Assembly (NCBI GenBank): GCA_036925085.1
Contig: JAUPFP010000029.1
Span: forward strand, 3,075,210 to 3,139,209
DNA: 64,000 nucleotides
Reading direction: 5' to 3'
Origin: Brachycybe producta
Lineage: Eukaryota > Arthropoda > Diplopoda > Playtdesmida > Andrognathidae
Within the stretch, counting starts at the first letter, position 1, and each line of letters begins with the position of its first letter. This document shows, one piece after another, positions 34,608 through 45,050 of the stretch. The notes under the pieces were generated by a model that was given only the letters and a program-made list of their open reading frames with translations, did no database searches and had not been told where the DNA came from. The position numbers and the translations under genes are program-made.

Positions 34608-34729
34608 TAGTAATAATTTGTAAAATACGTTACATTGAATGAAGCTCTCCAACAACTTAACTCTTAACTCTCGAACTTACAACTTAACTTAACTTAAACT
34701 AACAACTTAACTCTCCCCAAAAATCTGGA

Positions 34730-35360
34730 AGCATTTTATAAATTTTAATATTGATATATTTCAAAATAAACTGTTTTGAAGGGTTATGGTCCTGACACAC
34801 ATGTCCGGGACGAGACATGGACAGGACAGACGGCAGCGCTCTGATTCTCCTGTCACGGCCCGGTAATACGGAAACTACACATGTCCAATATGCATCCGCG
34901 TTCCGGCCCTGCCTCGGTTCGGTTAATTAAGGCGGTTCCGTCTGTTAATATTTAATGAAACGCCTCATCTTTCTCTACTCTGCGATCCGAGAGCGGACCA
35001 TCACTGGGAAGAAGAACATGACAATATCCAATCGGGGCCCAGTGGCAGGTCCAGGGTACTGTCCTGTCACGGCACGCTGTTGTGTGAACAGACGCATTGG
35101 TGAAATGCCTCCACCGGGTGAGGCTGACCTCCGGCCCTGACTCGACCCCCACACGGACATGTGTGTTAGGGCCGTTATTGTCTGCTTGAAATTGGGTCGT
35201 TTTCAAACTCACATAAGTCAAATTTTTAAAAAAAAATATTAACCTGCAATATGATGTTACTTGGTTAATCTACTCTTCTAGTTTCGAAAACTCTTTCCAA
35301 GTTTTTGTTAATATTGTTATTTCAGAAAGGCAAACTAATTACATTAGAGTCCGAAGAACT
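34730..35360. repeat. Palindromic repeat family copy, interrupted by the element at 34788-35172
   Basis: The left piece (TTAATATTGATATATTTCAAAATAAAC without its first part) and right piece (TTGGGTCGTTTTCAAACTCA...ACTCTTCTAGTTTCGAAAAC) join into a normal copy once the inserted GC-rich element is removed. Confidence 0.65.
34788..35172. mobile_element. GC-rich non-autonomous transposon with 20-bp TIRs
   Basis: Ends GGTCCTGACACACATGTCCG and (reversed) GGCCCTAACACACATGTCCG, 18 of 20 identical. GTTAT flanks both ends (34783-34787, 35173-35177). It is visibly richer in G+C than its surroundings and interrupts a copy of the palindromic repeat family: the text before (TTTCAAAATAAACT) and after (TGTCTGCTTGAAATTGGGTC) is contiguous in other copies. 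Superfamily unsure. Confidence 0.75.
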
Positions 35361-36016
35361 TTACACCTTAAAAACCTACGTGTGTGTTTTGGCCACAATT
35401 CTTTTTACCTATTAAGTATTAGATTGAAGGTGTGTTTGAAACTAGAACCTTAGAGTATTTTATTGTAGATATTTTTGAAAATATCTATCATAAAATTCAA
35501 CAAATGTTTCAAACTGCAATACAATTTTTTTAAAAAATATATGAACATAAAAATATGCTTAGCCATGTTTCTTTTTTCTTCTTCTAGTTTTTAACGCAAT
35601 TTCAGTTTCTTCTAAAAAATAAAAAGGTTTAATCAACAGAGTTCTTTGGACGTGTGACCAGGGTTAAAAGAAGATACTTGGGACTTAATTTCATTCAGCC
35701 ATCTTGTATAAATTGTAATTATTACATCACTTCTTAGCACAAACTGTTTATAAGATGCTCGAAAAAGCTTATTTTCTAATATTGTATCATCTGACTCGTG
35801 TCATATAAGCAAAACGTATTTTAAGTTATATTTATGTAAATTGTGTTGTTCGTTTATGTTGTTATCTATTTTTTTTTTCCACTCGCAGAAGTTATGAACT
35901 CATTTGCACGAAAAACGAGACAATTACGAATGTTCGAGTTTTCGTAGAATTTGGTAAGATTGGTTTTTAATAATATTTATTATGTGACCAGGCGTTACAA
36001 CAAATATTTTTTGCAA

Positions 36017-36323
36017 GGGTGCGCGTGCACACTAGGCCAATGAACGGAAGCCAACGCATATTCGGTCGAATGTTGGTCGCCCAATGCTTTTGGCGTACGG
36101 AATTGCCCGACCACATTCACTGAACCGCTTGGTGCCAATGGTTTTCGCTTCATTATTATGGAAGGCCTTATAACGAACACCCTTTGATGTACCGACTGGT
36201 GACAGAACCGTAGCCAACGCCAACGAATGCGTTGGGTGTCGTTCGTTACTACGTACACACTAGACCAATGAAGGGCCAACGAATTCGTTCGTTGCCGTTC
36301 GTTGGCCTAGTGTGTACGCAACC
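36017..36323. mobile_element. Harbinger-like MITE
   Basis: TIRs GGGTGCGCGTGCACACTAGG / GGTTGCGTACACACTAGGCC (right end reversed), continuing CCAATGAACGG / CCAACGAACGGC. A second internal copy of the end (ACGTACACACTAGACCAATG) lies at about 36249. Flanks are CAA and TAA, a near TWA duplication. Confidence 0.6.
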
Positions 36324-36329
36324 TAAAGT

Positions 36330-38330
36330 GAACACAGGTAATTTTAATTGATTTTAATTTAATATGTTTTATATAATTCATGTAAGTTATTCTTTTAAAG
36401 AAAATTGTAAATGAACAGAAAAAAATGTCGAATAATACACGCACATAAATAAATGTAATTTGTACGAAATCTTGTGATTATATTGGATTATTTTAGCGGC
36501 TATTCTTGTATTCTTTTGAAGTTTGCACCTGAATAACTTCAACATGGAATGCCTCACTTAAAAAATTCCAGTAGACTAGTGTGACATCACCACGATAGAA
36601 ACACATGAACGTGATATCACACCGCTGGATAAATCGATGAATAACGGTATGACTGTATGTGCAACAAAAATGATTAATAATTATGAGAAATCGTAATCAT
36701 CATTCATTAGAAACAAGAAACATTTTTTATTGTATTTCTATATTTTATTTCTGTGTAGACCACAATTTCCTACTGCATATTATATTTTCATTATGTTATT
36801 TCTAACAAACCCAAAATTCTATCCTATCATAAATTGAGAAACCAAATTACTCATCAAAGCAATTCTCGATTACAATATGAAGAAAACGATGACGGCAACA
36901 AAAAAATCATATAAAAATAATTACAAAAATAGTTATGCAAATGTCTGAAGTTGAGACAGGATTAAAACAGAATTTTAAAACTAAATAAACAAATATTTGC
37001 AACATACTTTGCGCTTTTTCTAAAAAAAAAAAAACAAAAGAATATTTGGCTGGTTATAGAAACGTGCGGATTTTTACACAAGGTCATGCGTATCCGATGA
37101 GGTCAAGGGTCATAGAATTTAAATTCTTCTTAAATCCAACTATTCAAATGCTTCATAATCCATTAAGAAGCGATGTTCTAAGTTTTAACTAAACTGCATA
37201 TTGGTGATTGACTAATGAATTTGCTAAAACAGTTCAGACATAAATAGTTTAGAAGTAAACTTCTTTAAAGAGAAAAATAATTCAAATTGTACGATGTTTT
37301 TTGGTCAAGAATACTTGGCTTACAGCAAATAGCTTGCAGCATATAGATTAATGACGTCAAATGGACTTGAATGAATAAATGGATGAATTTGAAATGGGCA
37401 TTTCAAAGTCTACCACAAAGAATTCTTTGATTCTCAACCACAGGAAGGCAAGACTTTTTAATCAAAGTCGTCACACTTTTGTGTAATTAGAAACGTATTA
37501 GAAACTAGAATGGTAGACGCAATTTTTGTGAAACAGTTATTTTTAAATCACATTTTGAATATCACTTTTTATTAACGTAAATGAAAAAACCGTGAAATTG
37601 GATTATTAAGAAGTTGCTATGAAAAGTTATCATCATGAAAATACTTTTCGAAGAAACTTTTTCTTAAAGTTGCTTTTAAAAAGTTTACATTGATCATGAT
37701 TGTTAACTAGTTCCGAACTTTCCCTTAACAAAACGGTTTTCGCAACGGTTGAATGTGCGCACTCACAGAAAGATGAAATCATCGATGTCTTCTTAAAAGT
37801 ATTTAAACGATTCCATTTGAGCTAAAAAAAATGCATATGTTTTAAATTTTCATTAAGGAGCAATAAGGGAGAAAAAAAGGCATTGGAACTTTTCGAATGG
37901 TGTGGTGATGAGTAAAACGTAAAATGAAGTTCGCTCATCTGACCAATCAAACAGATAAGAGAACACACTTAACCCCCATTTCCGAATCATAGAATTAAGA
38001 AAAGTGCGGTTTTGTCTGAACCATTTTAGTCAATTTACTAGCTGTGTTGGACTTCTGAAAATAAATATTGCAATGTGGTGGTAATGAAAATATGTGACAC
38101 ACTGTATTTCAGGATCTGGTTATGTCAATATGCTAATCTGATCACGTCACTAATTTTCTGTAACGTTTGCAGCACTGTAAATCACATCAACATAACTAGT
38201 GTGTACAACTTTTTCAAACACTTGACAAAAACGGTGATCAGTTTTGCATTAAGATTGAGTTGTATGGCAATTCAGTTAAGCAACTGACAGGCTGGTAAGT
38301 TGCTCAACTGATAGATAACTTATATCTCAG
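36330..38330. other. AT-rich DNA, no gene seen
   Basis: Only the diverged palindromic repeat at 37490-37690 is recognised. Confidence 0.5.
37490..37690. repeat. Palindromic repeat family, diverged copy
   Basis: ACGTATTAGAAACTAGAATG, then TGCTATGAAAAGTTATCATC and ATGAAAATACTTTTCGAAG are recognisable parts. Confidence 0.45.
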
Positions 38331-38332
38331 CA

Positions 38333-38486
38333 TGGCACACAGACCACTTTTGGTGGCTGTTTTCGATTGCAAAATGAAATTGCAAGTGGCTGGGCTGTGG
38401 TTGCAATGTATTCTTTATGGCGACAATCCGATTTCATTTTGCAGTCGAAAGTGACCACCGAAAGTGGCGTGTGTGTTCGTATGCCA
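38333..38486. mobile_element. Small MITE with about 50-bp inverted arms
   Basis: Left arm TGGCACACAGACCACTTTTG...TTCGATTGCAAAATGAAAT; the right arm, reversed, reads TGGCATACGAACACACACGC...TTCGACTGCAAAATGAAAT. No transposase and no clear target duplication. Confidence 0.6.
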
Positions 38487-38720
38487 AGGGATTTTGTCAG
38501 ACATGATTGTTGAATCTCGTCCGCATGACACTTACTGCAGGCTGTAAATTTCAGAATGTAAACCTATCGAATGTGTGTTGAAGGTGGCACGTGGGCCTCA
38601 TATTGCGGATACAAATGGCTTGATTTGTGCATATAAATCCGCTCTCTCTATTTATTACACCATACTACTAACCCCTTTTATGCATTTACCATATAAAACA
38701 TATTCAAGAAAACGTCTTAA

Positions 38721-39335
38721 GGCCAGCTTTACATGGACCACAGTTTTGGCGCCACGTTATTAGCAGACCATTGATTACATAGGGAATGTTCGGATGAGCC
38801 ACCGTTTATTTTTTTTTTTTTTTGCAACACAGTGGCGATGAGTGGTTGAGTCTGGCCACTAGTGTGCCAACCGTCTGTTGGTCAGTGATGATTAGGGCTC
38901 GGATTTTTATGGAATATCAAGTAAACGTTTCTCAATCAATGGCCCACGAGCCAATTGTGAAGTAATATTCCCCCCATTTCCTTCATCCGACAATTTTTTT
39001 TTCAATTAAAAACACCGGTTAGAGGCTTGATTTCTCTAGTTGTCAACTGATAGTAACCAGACTGTTAGCCACTAACCAGCTTTTTTTATTAGAAAAAAAA
39101 AATCAATTGCAGTTGGTCTAATGAGGATAATGAATACTTCACAATTGGCACTTGGGCCACTATTTGAGAAACATTTGCTTGATATTGCATAAAAATCCGA
39201 GCCCTAGTGATGATGATTAAAGTCACACCAGTGACTTGCACTAATGGCAGGCCATTGTTTTTAATGATGGTCTCGTTGAAGCAAGTCGCGTCAACAACTT
39301 TGTGGCACCACAGAGTGGTCTGTATGAAACCGGTC
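38721..39335. mobile_element. PIF/Harbinger-like MITE, split by a hAT-type MITE
   Basis: Imperfect TIRs GGCCAGCTTTACATGGACCA / GACCGGTTTCATACAGACCA (right end reversed), both continuing to a GG(C/T)GCCAC block. Flanked by TAA on both sides, the 3-bp TWA duplication of PIF/Harbinger. About 300 bp without the inserted hAT-type element. Confidence 0.6.
38893..39206. mobile_element. hAT-type MITE, copy 3, perfect 8-bp target duplication
   Basis: TIRs TAGGGCTCGGATTTTTATG / reverse complement at the right end, flanked on both sides by GTGATGAT (38885-38892 and 39207-39214). TAGGG-type TIRs plus 8-bp duplication is the hAT signature. It is inserted in the middle of the MITE at 38721-39335. Confidence 0.85.
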
Positions 39336-39677
39336 TAAAAAACGCTCTTTCAAGTCTTAATTTGAACATAAAAAAACAAGAAGTGGCACTTTAGGACATA
39401 AGAATTGAACAAAATTGCATTCGTGTTTCTTCTCCTCCTTCTCAAAGTTTGCATTAAAATTCATTATAATTTATAAATACTTAATTATATGCATAGGACG
39501 AAGGTGTTTTATCTTTTTAAATGGGAATTTTTTTTAAAAAAAAGTCTACTTATTTAGTCTACTTAAAATTGATGCGACCACCAAAACAAACAAAAAAAAA
39601 GGAAAAACTTGCATATTTCTGTTAAATATAGAATTTGCATAATTAATTAATTAATGCCAATTAAGGTTCTAATTAAA

Positions 39678-42600
39678 TCAGCAGACGCTAAAGTCCCACA
39701 ATTTGACCGTTTTATCGTAAGAACCCGAAACGATAACGTAATCGTTAAACTGCAAACACGTGACGCCGTCCGTGTGATTTTTCAGAGTGACTAATCGTTG
39801 TCCAGTTTCCAAACTCCAAATCTTTTTAAATTTTAAAAGATTACATCGTTATGAAATGAACACAAATCGAACTTACGAGAATAGATTAAGAGACAAAAAA
39901 TTATTTACTTTTAATGTTTTGTCGTCTCCTGCACTGACGATCCTCCACCGATCCGCTTGTAGACACCTTCGAAGCACGAGAAAAAGAATAAATCGTCAAA
40001 GTTCTGAATTCATCGGAGGTTTTTGACATAACCAATTATAACAACTAAGTATAGCCTTAGCTTGGAGGCTAGCCAGCTAGGTCCTAATCGAAAGAATACT
40101 CAGATTTATGTTTCAAGGCAAAAACACTTGAACGAGTTTTCAGATTGTTATTGCCTGAAAGTTGCATGTGTGTCAACTAATTTTCGAAATACTGACCGTA
40201 TGACCCCTGTGTGACCTTCGGATTTCATCCAATCTAAAGTACTGAGACAATGGCCAGTGATCAAGTTCCAAAACTTAATCGTTCTGTCTAAAGAGCCGCT
40301 GATTATACGGTGAGAATCGAACTGTAGACAAGTAACTGCATCGTGATGTCCGTGCAGAGTATTTATACAGACTCCAGGAATGAAATTCCAGATCTAAGAA
40401 GAAGAAAACGAAATCGGAATTAAAACGGTGACATTTTCTAAATTTTGCTTTGCAATGATACGGTTTATATACTTTAATCGTTCTATCACAAGATCCGGAT
40501 ACTATCTTCGTTTCGTCGTGCTGAACGCACAGAACAGCTCCTTCGTGGCCTCTGAGCGTGAGTTTACATTCTCCGGTTCGTCCGTCCCACACTTTGAGCG
40601 TTTTGTCGTAAGATCCACTCACAACTTTCTCGTCGTCCACCTGAAGGCAACGAACGGTGTCGCGATGTCCGACCATCGTCACTTTGCAAGCGATGCTCGA
40701 CCATCCCGAATTGGACGAAAGATCCCACACTTTGATGGAACAGTCCGTAGATCCGCTAACCAAACGATTACCCTCAAGATGGAGGCATCGGACTGTTCCC
40801 GAATGACCGACCAACGTCATAACTGACCATCTGCTATTTGTACGAATGTTCCAGACCTAAGTTTTCGATTGAAAGATCGATGGGAAGACGTTTTTAACAA
40901 AAGAAACTAAAAAAAAACCATTAAGAGTCGCAAATGGACGCACTTTGATGGTTTTGTCCGAAGATCCACTGACGATTCTCGTGTCGTCAAACTGAACGCA
41001 AGAAATTCCTTGCGTGTGACCTTCGAAAGTTCTAACATGACAGTAACCTTTCATCCAGTTTCGAAAGAGACGAAACCTTTCCGAAAAAACTTTCTTCCAA
41101 TGGACACTTCCATCCGGAAGACGGCATTTTGCAAGTTGTTTCAGTTCAACCTCCGGAGAAGAAAGCTGCCATTGAGGGCTGGTACAGAATCGTTGCCAGA
41201 GGAACGAATGATTCGTCAGAGAATGCCAAGCTCGGCAAACTTTAGAACACTGAGACAAACTCACTGAAAAAAAAAAAAATAAACGACGAAAAGGGAGTTA
41301 AAAGATTTTCTTTTAGAATGTTGATTTTGAGTCGTAAGTTCGAGACCTGGATCCAAGAAACAGACTATGTAAAGGCTGAGAGGCTTTGGCAACCAAGTTA
41401 AGAAATCCTGACAATTAGGAGGACATTCGAGGTGCATCACGGGTTCGATCGCAACGGACAGAAGGTGGTTCTGTGGAGTTCCGCAGTTTTTCTAAGCAAA
41501 ACAAGACAAACGTTCTTTTAAAAAAAAATGGTTCATGAGTTATAGGGTCCTTCAAGATTTAGCCACAGGAATATGTTAGCTGAAGTTTAAGATGGTTTAT
41601 GAACAGCTGGTTTATAAACTCTTGAATATTCTGTCTTTCAGGAAAGCAAAATGAAGAGAAATTAGAAAGGTAAGGGTAGTTCATGTTGATATCTTTCAAA
41701 ATAAACTTTTTAAAGAGAAAAATTAAAAAAATAGTGTCTGCTTTAAGTTTGCTCATTTTCAAGTTAATATAAATAGTGTATTTTGAAAGATATTAACACA
41801 AAAATACTCATAAGTGATTGAGAGTTACCCTTCTAGTTTGTAAAACACTTTTTAGTTTGTCGTCATTTTGCTTTCCTGAAAGACAGAATAATAAAGTGTT
41901 CGAAAATCAGCCGTTCATCAACAAAATACGGTTTATGAACGGCTGATTTTCGATAAAAAGTTTATTTTAAAAGATATTGTCAAAAAAACACCATTCTTGC
42001 AATTCTTTACTTTTCTAGTTTCAAGTAAACTTCCAATTTCTTTTATAAATTATTTCAAAAACGTTAAGAAGCAACTCAATCTCTGCTCTTAGGGAGGGGT
42101 AAGTGAAATTTTACTTTGAGCCCTCCACTTTCTGTGAAGAGATCTTCCAAATTAAACGATTACAAGGTATACAGTATCGTTAGGTGTACCATAAGTTCCT
42201 TGAGAAGAATATTCTTCTGTTCGTCTCCAAACTCTTGAAACCACTGAACCATGAGATCTCTTCGTCTTCGAAACTCGTTCGGATTCACGTTTACCCTCAA
42301 TCTCATTCGTCTTTCTTCGCTTTTCACCGTCAACCTCAACGTTTTCATTCCTCTCTCTACGACATCGCTCTTTATGCAGCGGTCACTCTTGACCAACGGC
42401 TCTCCTCTTATGAAAGTCGCCATCAAACTGTCGGAGGCGCTTTCGTTGTCGTTACGATTCGCCGAACGCCATCCGTGAGGTAGACTGTAACTCTTTCGAT
42501 CTGTCAGATTGTAATTATGTTGTCTTTCGACGACGTTCGCAAAGTCGCCTTCATTCTCTTCGTCTTCCTCCTCCTCTTCCTCCTCCTCTTCTTCATCTTC

Positions 42601-42801
42601 ATTCTCGTCTTCGTCCTCGTCTTCTTCCTCCTCCTCCGAGTTAAAGTCACTCGTTAGTCTTCTTCGTCGTCGCCTTCTCCTTCTCCGTCCTCCACCAAAG
42701 ATTCCACCTGCCGAAACGACGGACGATCGCAATCTCGATTCGTCTAATAAGGCTGACAGGCTTCGTCTCTTTGGCACTTCTTCTTCGAAACCCTTCTGCA
42801 T
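39678..42801 (-). CDS. F-box/WD40-repeat protein (SCF ubiquitin-ligase receptor), 7 coding exons, 619 aa
   Basis: Coding exons (minus strand): 42190-42801, 41347-41491, 40944-41263, 40473-40856, 40197-40393, 39909-39966, 39678-39821. Every junction is GT-AG and keeps frame. The N-terminus has ten arginines (39-48) followed by a long Glu/Asp tract (about 55-85), then WFQEFGDEQKNILLKELMKN, a helix like that before the F-box in related proteins. The F-box (about 235-280: LPKPLSLYIVCFLDPV...CSKVCRAWHSL...LWQRF) is split by an intron. Seven WD repeats follow (about 324-619), each with GH near the start and a SGSxDxTIKxW-like end; the protein ends KLWDFSVC. F-box binds Skp1 and the WD propeller binds phosphorylated substrates in Fbw7, beta-TrCP and Met30. 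Overall it is of that class, but I cannot assign it to Fbw7 or beta-TrCP orthology. The start is the first ATG after an in-frame TAG. The largest introns hold palindromic repeats. Confidence 0.92.
41590..42060. repeat. Palindromic repeat family, one and a half copies in an intron
   Basis: Lies in the 698-bp intron of the F-box/WD40 gene. CTTTCAGGAAAGCAAAATGA at about 41636 and its reverse complement CATTTTGCTTTCCTGAAAG at about 41867 are the two ends of the first copy; a further right arm follows at 41950-42060. Between them is the perfect hairpin 41900-41952. Confidence 0.75.
41900..41952. repeat. Perfect 19-bp inverted repeat hairpin in an intron
   Basis: TCGAAAATCAGCCGTTCAT and ATGAACGGCTGATTTTCGA are exact reverse complements around a 15-bp loop. 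It lies in an intron of the F-box/WD40 gene, between two copies of the palindromic repeat. Confidence 0.85.
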
Positions 42802-43800
42802 AATCTTCACAAGTTTATTAGATCTCTAGTTTATTGGATCGAACTCCACTTTTTCTTTCGAGGTTTCTCAGTCTGTCGTTTCGTCGAGTCTTTTCATCGT
42901 GACGAAAGAAGGTTTCGTCTCTTTCACTGTTCGATAACAGATTTTCTGAAATAATTATAACAATTAAGAGAAAATCAAAAGTTATCTATTTGAATCCTTA
43001 TAGCATCTTTAATTAACTCTTAGCCTTTTGGAGGATCGTATTCAGTTTCTAAGTAACTTTATAATTAATTTAGCTTTTATTGTGTTAGTTATTCCGTTCG
43101 TGATTTATTCTCGTATTTGATTTTTAGAAGCTTTGATTGTATTTAGAATTGATTGCTCAAATTATATTATAATTTCGACACTTAATATAATAATTAGTTA
43201 TTACTTTTTGTTCAAAGAAATATTATTTAATAACTTTTATCAAGTACTAATTATATAAAGCGTGTTGTAAAACATTAACTCGCGCCGCTGTTTGTGTTTT
43301 TAAATATAAAAAGAATAAATAAATTGCATTATGTATAATGATAATAAATAATGAATTAATAACTTAAATTATTAATTAATTCATATTATTTATTATCATT
43401 ATGCATAATGCAATTATTATATGACGTTATAGTTTCTCTCTTTTTTTAAAATTACTATTTTTTTTTTTTTTGTAAATAATAAATTTGGTGAAATATTGCA
43501 CATTAATAAATAAGAATTCTAATAATTTTTCTCTTGTTTGTCATTATTATAATACTAATTAATAGGCCTATAGTAATTAATAATTAATATTCAATAAAAA
43601 AAAAGAGAACAGCTGATTTATTATTGCAATTATAATTAATAAAAAAGAAGGGAATCCCCTTTCTCCTCCTTTCTTCAGATGATGACGTCACGAATTATAT
43701 TATATAATAAACTCTGACCTTCGTATTTCTCTTCTTCTTCTTCTTACCTTTTGACTTTGGGTTAACGTTAAGTTCATACGATTCACCGCCGTTCAATGTG
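42802..43800 (-). other. Probable 5' UTR and first intron of the F-box/WD40 gene, with an upstream ORF
   Basis: A good donor (CAAAAG|GTAAGAAG) on the minus strand ends an exon at 43748, and an acceptor (ATAATTATTTCAG) starts the next exon at 42945, which runs into the coding exon. The intron is 802 bp. Joining them opens a short upstream ORF, beginning MNLTLTQSQK in the first exon and ending at a TGA before the main ATG, so it cannot extend the main protein. The transcription start is not visible; the first exon probably begins near 43800. The intron contains an AT palindrome (43323-43414) and a TGACGTCA site at 43683-43690. Confidence 0.5.
43323..43414. repeat. AT-rich palindrome, about 40-bp arms
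   Basis: ATTGCATTATGTATAATGAT... at 43323 and, reversed from 43414, ATTGCATTATGCATAATGAT... match with one substitution and a 2-bp indel. It lies in the proposed first intron of the F-box/WD40 gene. Confidence 0.85.
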
Positions 43801-44217
43801 TCATACAACAACAATGACAACAAAAGGAAATTAAACACTTAAAAGACGTTGCCAGATTTACTTTTTATTATTATTATTATTATATATTTTAAAAAAAAAA
43901 AATTTATTATTATTATTAGTTTATTTTCCAAAAGAAATATAAATTAATAAGGGTTTTAAGTGTTTCTTATCTTATTATTTACATAAAAAAATCTTAACTA
44001 TACTTATCTAATTGTAAAGAAAAGAGAAGCTTTAGACGTCATCAGGGTTGATATAAAATTTATGATTGTTTTATTTTGTCTGATGATAAAGGAATCATTT
44101 TAAACGTTCTCAACAGTTTAAACAAATTGTGTTCTCAAATTTTTTTTTGTTATTGCCAATTTTGAATTGGTTAGAATGAATGCAATCGTAAATTTTAAGT
44201 CAACCCATCTGACGTCA
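43683..44217. promoter_or_regulatory. Cluster of CRE/ATF-like sites around the F-box/WD40 promoter
   Basis: TGACGTCA, the full palindromic CREB/ATF site, occurs at 43683-43690 and again at 44210-44217, with a GACGTCA at 44035-44041. They bracket the proposed first exon of the minus-strand F-box/WD40 gene. Such GC-containing 8-mers are rare in this AT-rich DNA. Binding is inferred from the motif only. Confidence 0.35.
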
Positions 44218-44413
44218 CACGTTTCTTCTTTTTACGATGAGGCATGTATAACTTCAAAAATAACATAAAACGACAGAATTGGCAACAGTGGAGGAATAAA
44301 ATGCAAAATTAAATGTGTTTATTATAATTGCCAATAGATGGCGCTACTATTCTCAACAGGCTATTTATAAACTGTCTCTCATAAGCATTTATAATATTTA
44401 ATTATTGACAAGA

Positions 44414-44490
44414 TTTTTTTTAAAAAAATGTTCAAAATTAAAAAAAATTTTAAAAAAAATGTTCAAAATTAAAAAAAATTTTAAAAAAAT
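44414..44490. repeat. Short tandem duplication, 33-bp unit
   Basis: The unit TGTTCAAAATTAAAAAAAAT-TTTAAAAAAAA occurs twice in a row, which makes a lysine-rich open frame that is not a gene. Confidence 0.8.
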
Positions 44491-44559
44491 TGTCAGAAGT
44501 CTCAAAAAGAGTTTGAAAAAATTCCAAAAAGTTAAACACAAACACAATGCATTTCATAA

Positions 44560-44640
44560 ACTACAATTGGACTTTTGTTCCTCTGCCACAGGCCTTCTTG
44601 CCTGCTTGAAGAATACTTTTTCAAATAACATCTGAATATA
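44560..44640 (+). mobile_element. Short 3' UTR piece of the same non-LTR family
   Basis: GGACTTTTGTTCCTCTGCCA followed by CAGGCCTTCTTGCCTGCTTG resembles the 3' UTR at 6870-6920. It sits just before a TTAA-ended palindromic repeat. Confidence 0.4.
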
Positions 44641-44691
44641 AATATAATAAATAAACTTATGGCTTAGTTTTATTTTTGTTTTAATGTTTAA

Positions 44692-45050
44692 GGTGGTTTT
44701 AGAGTGTAAAACGCCTTTCAAACTCTGATTAGATTAGTCTTTGTTTCAAGTGCAAAATGAAGAGAAACTAGAAACGTGTTTTAGAAACTAGAAGAGGAGC
44801 TGAATCACTTAATAGTATTTTCATGTTGATATTTTTAAAAAAATAAAATTATAAGCAAAAAGTTTAAAATATCGTCTGCTAAAAGTGGGGTTTAATTTCA
44901 AACTTGAAGTAAAAAGCTTGTTTTCAAATATAATACCATGAAAATATTATTAAGTGATTGAGTTTTTAAGTTTTTCTTAATTTTGCTCCTGAAAGAAAAA
45001 AAAAATAACCAGAGTTCGAGGTGTGTTTAAACTTTAAAACCAGCTGAAAA
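44692..45050. repeat. Palindromic TTAA-type repeat family, near full-length copy
   Basis: TTAA precedes GGTGGTTTTAGAGTGTAAAA at the left. The right end, reversed, reads GCTGGTTTTAAAGTTTAAAC, with TTAA at 45051-45054. Inside are TAGAAACTAGAAGAGGAGCT, the AAAATAAAATTATAAGC block and the inverted right arm. It shows the whole element is about 360 bp and nearly a complete inverted repeat. Confidence 0.7.

Noticed and set aside
42184..42483. Plus-strand open frames opposite the F-box gene
   Set aside because: Antisense shadows of the first coding exon.
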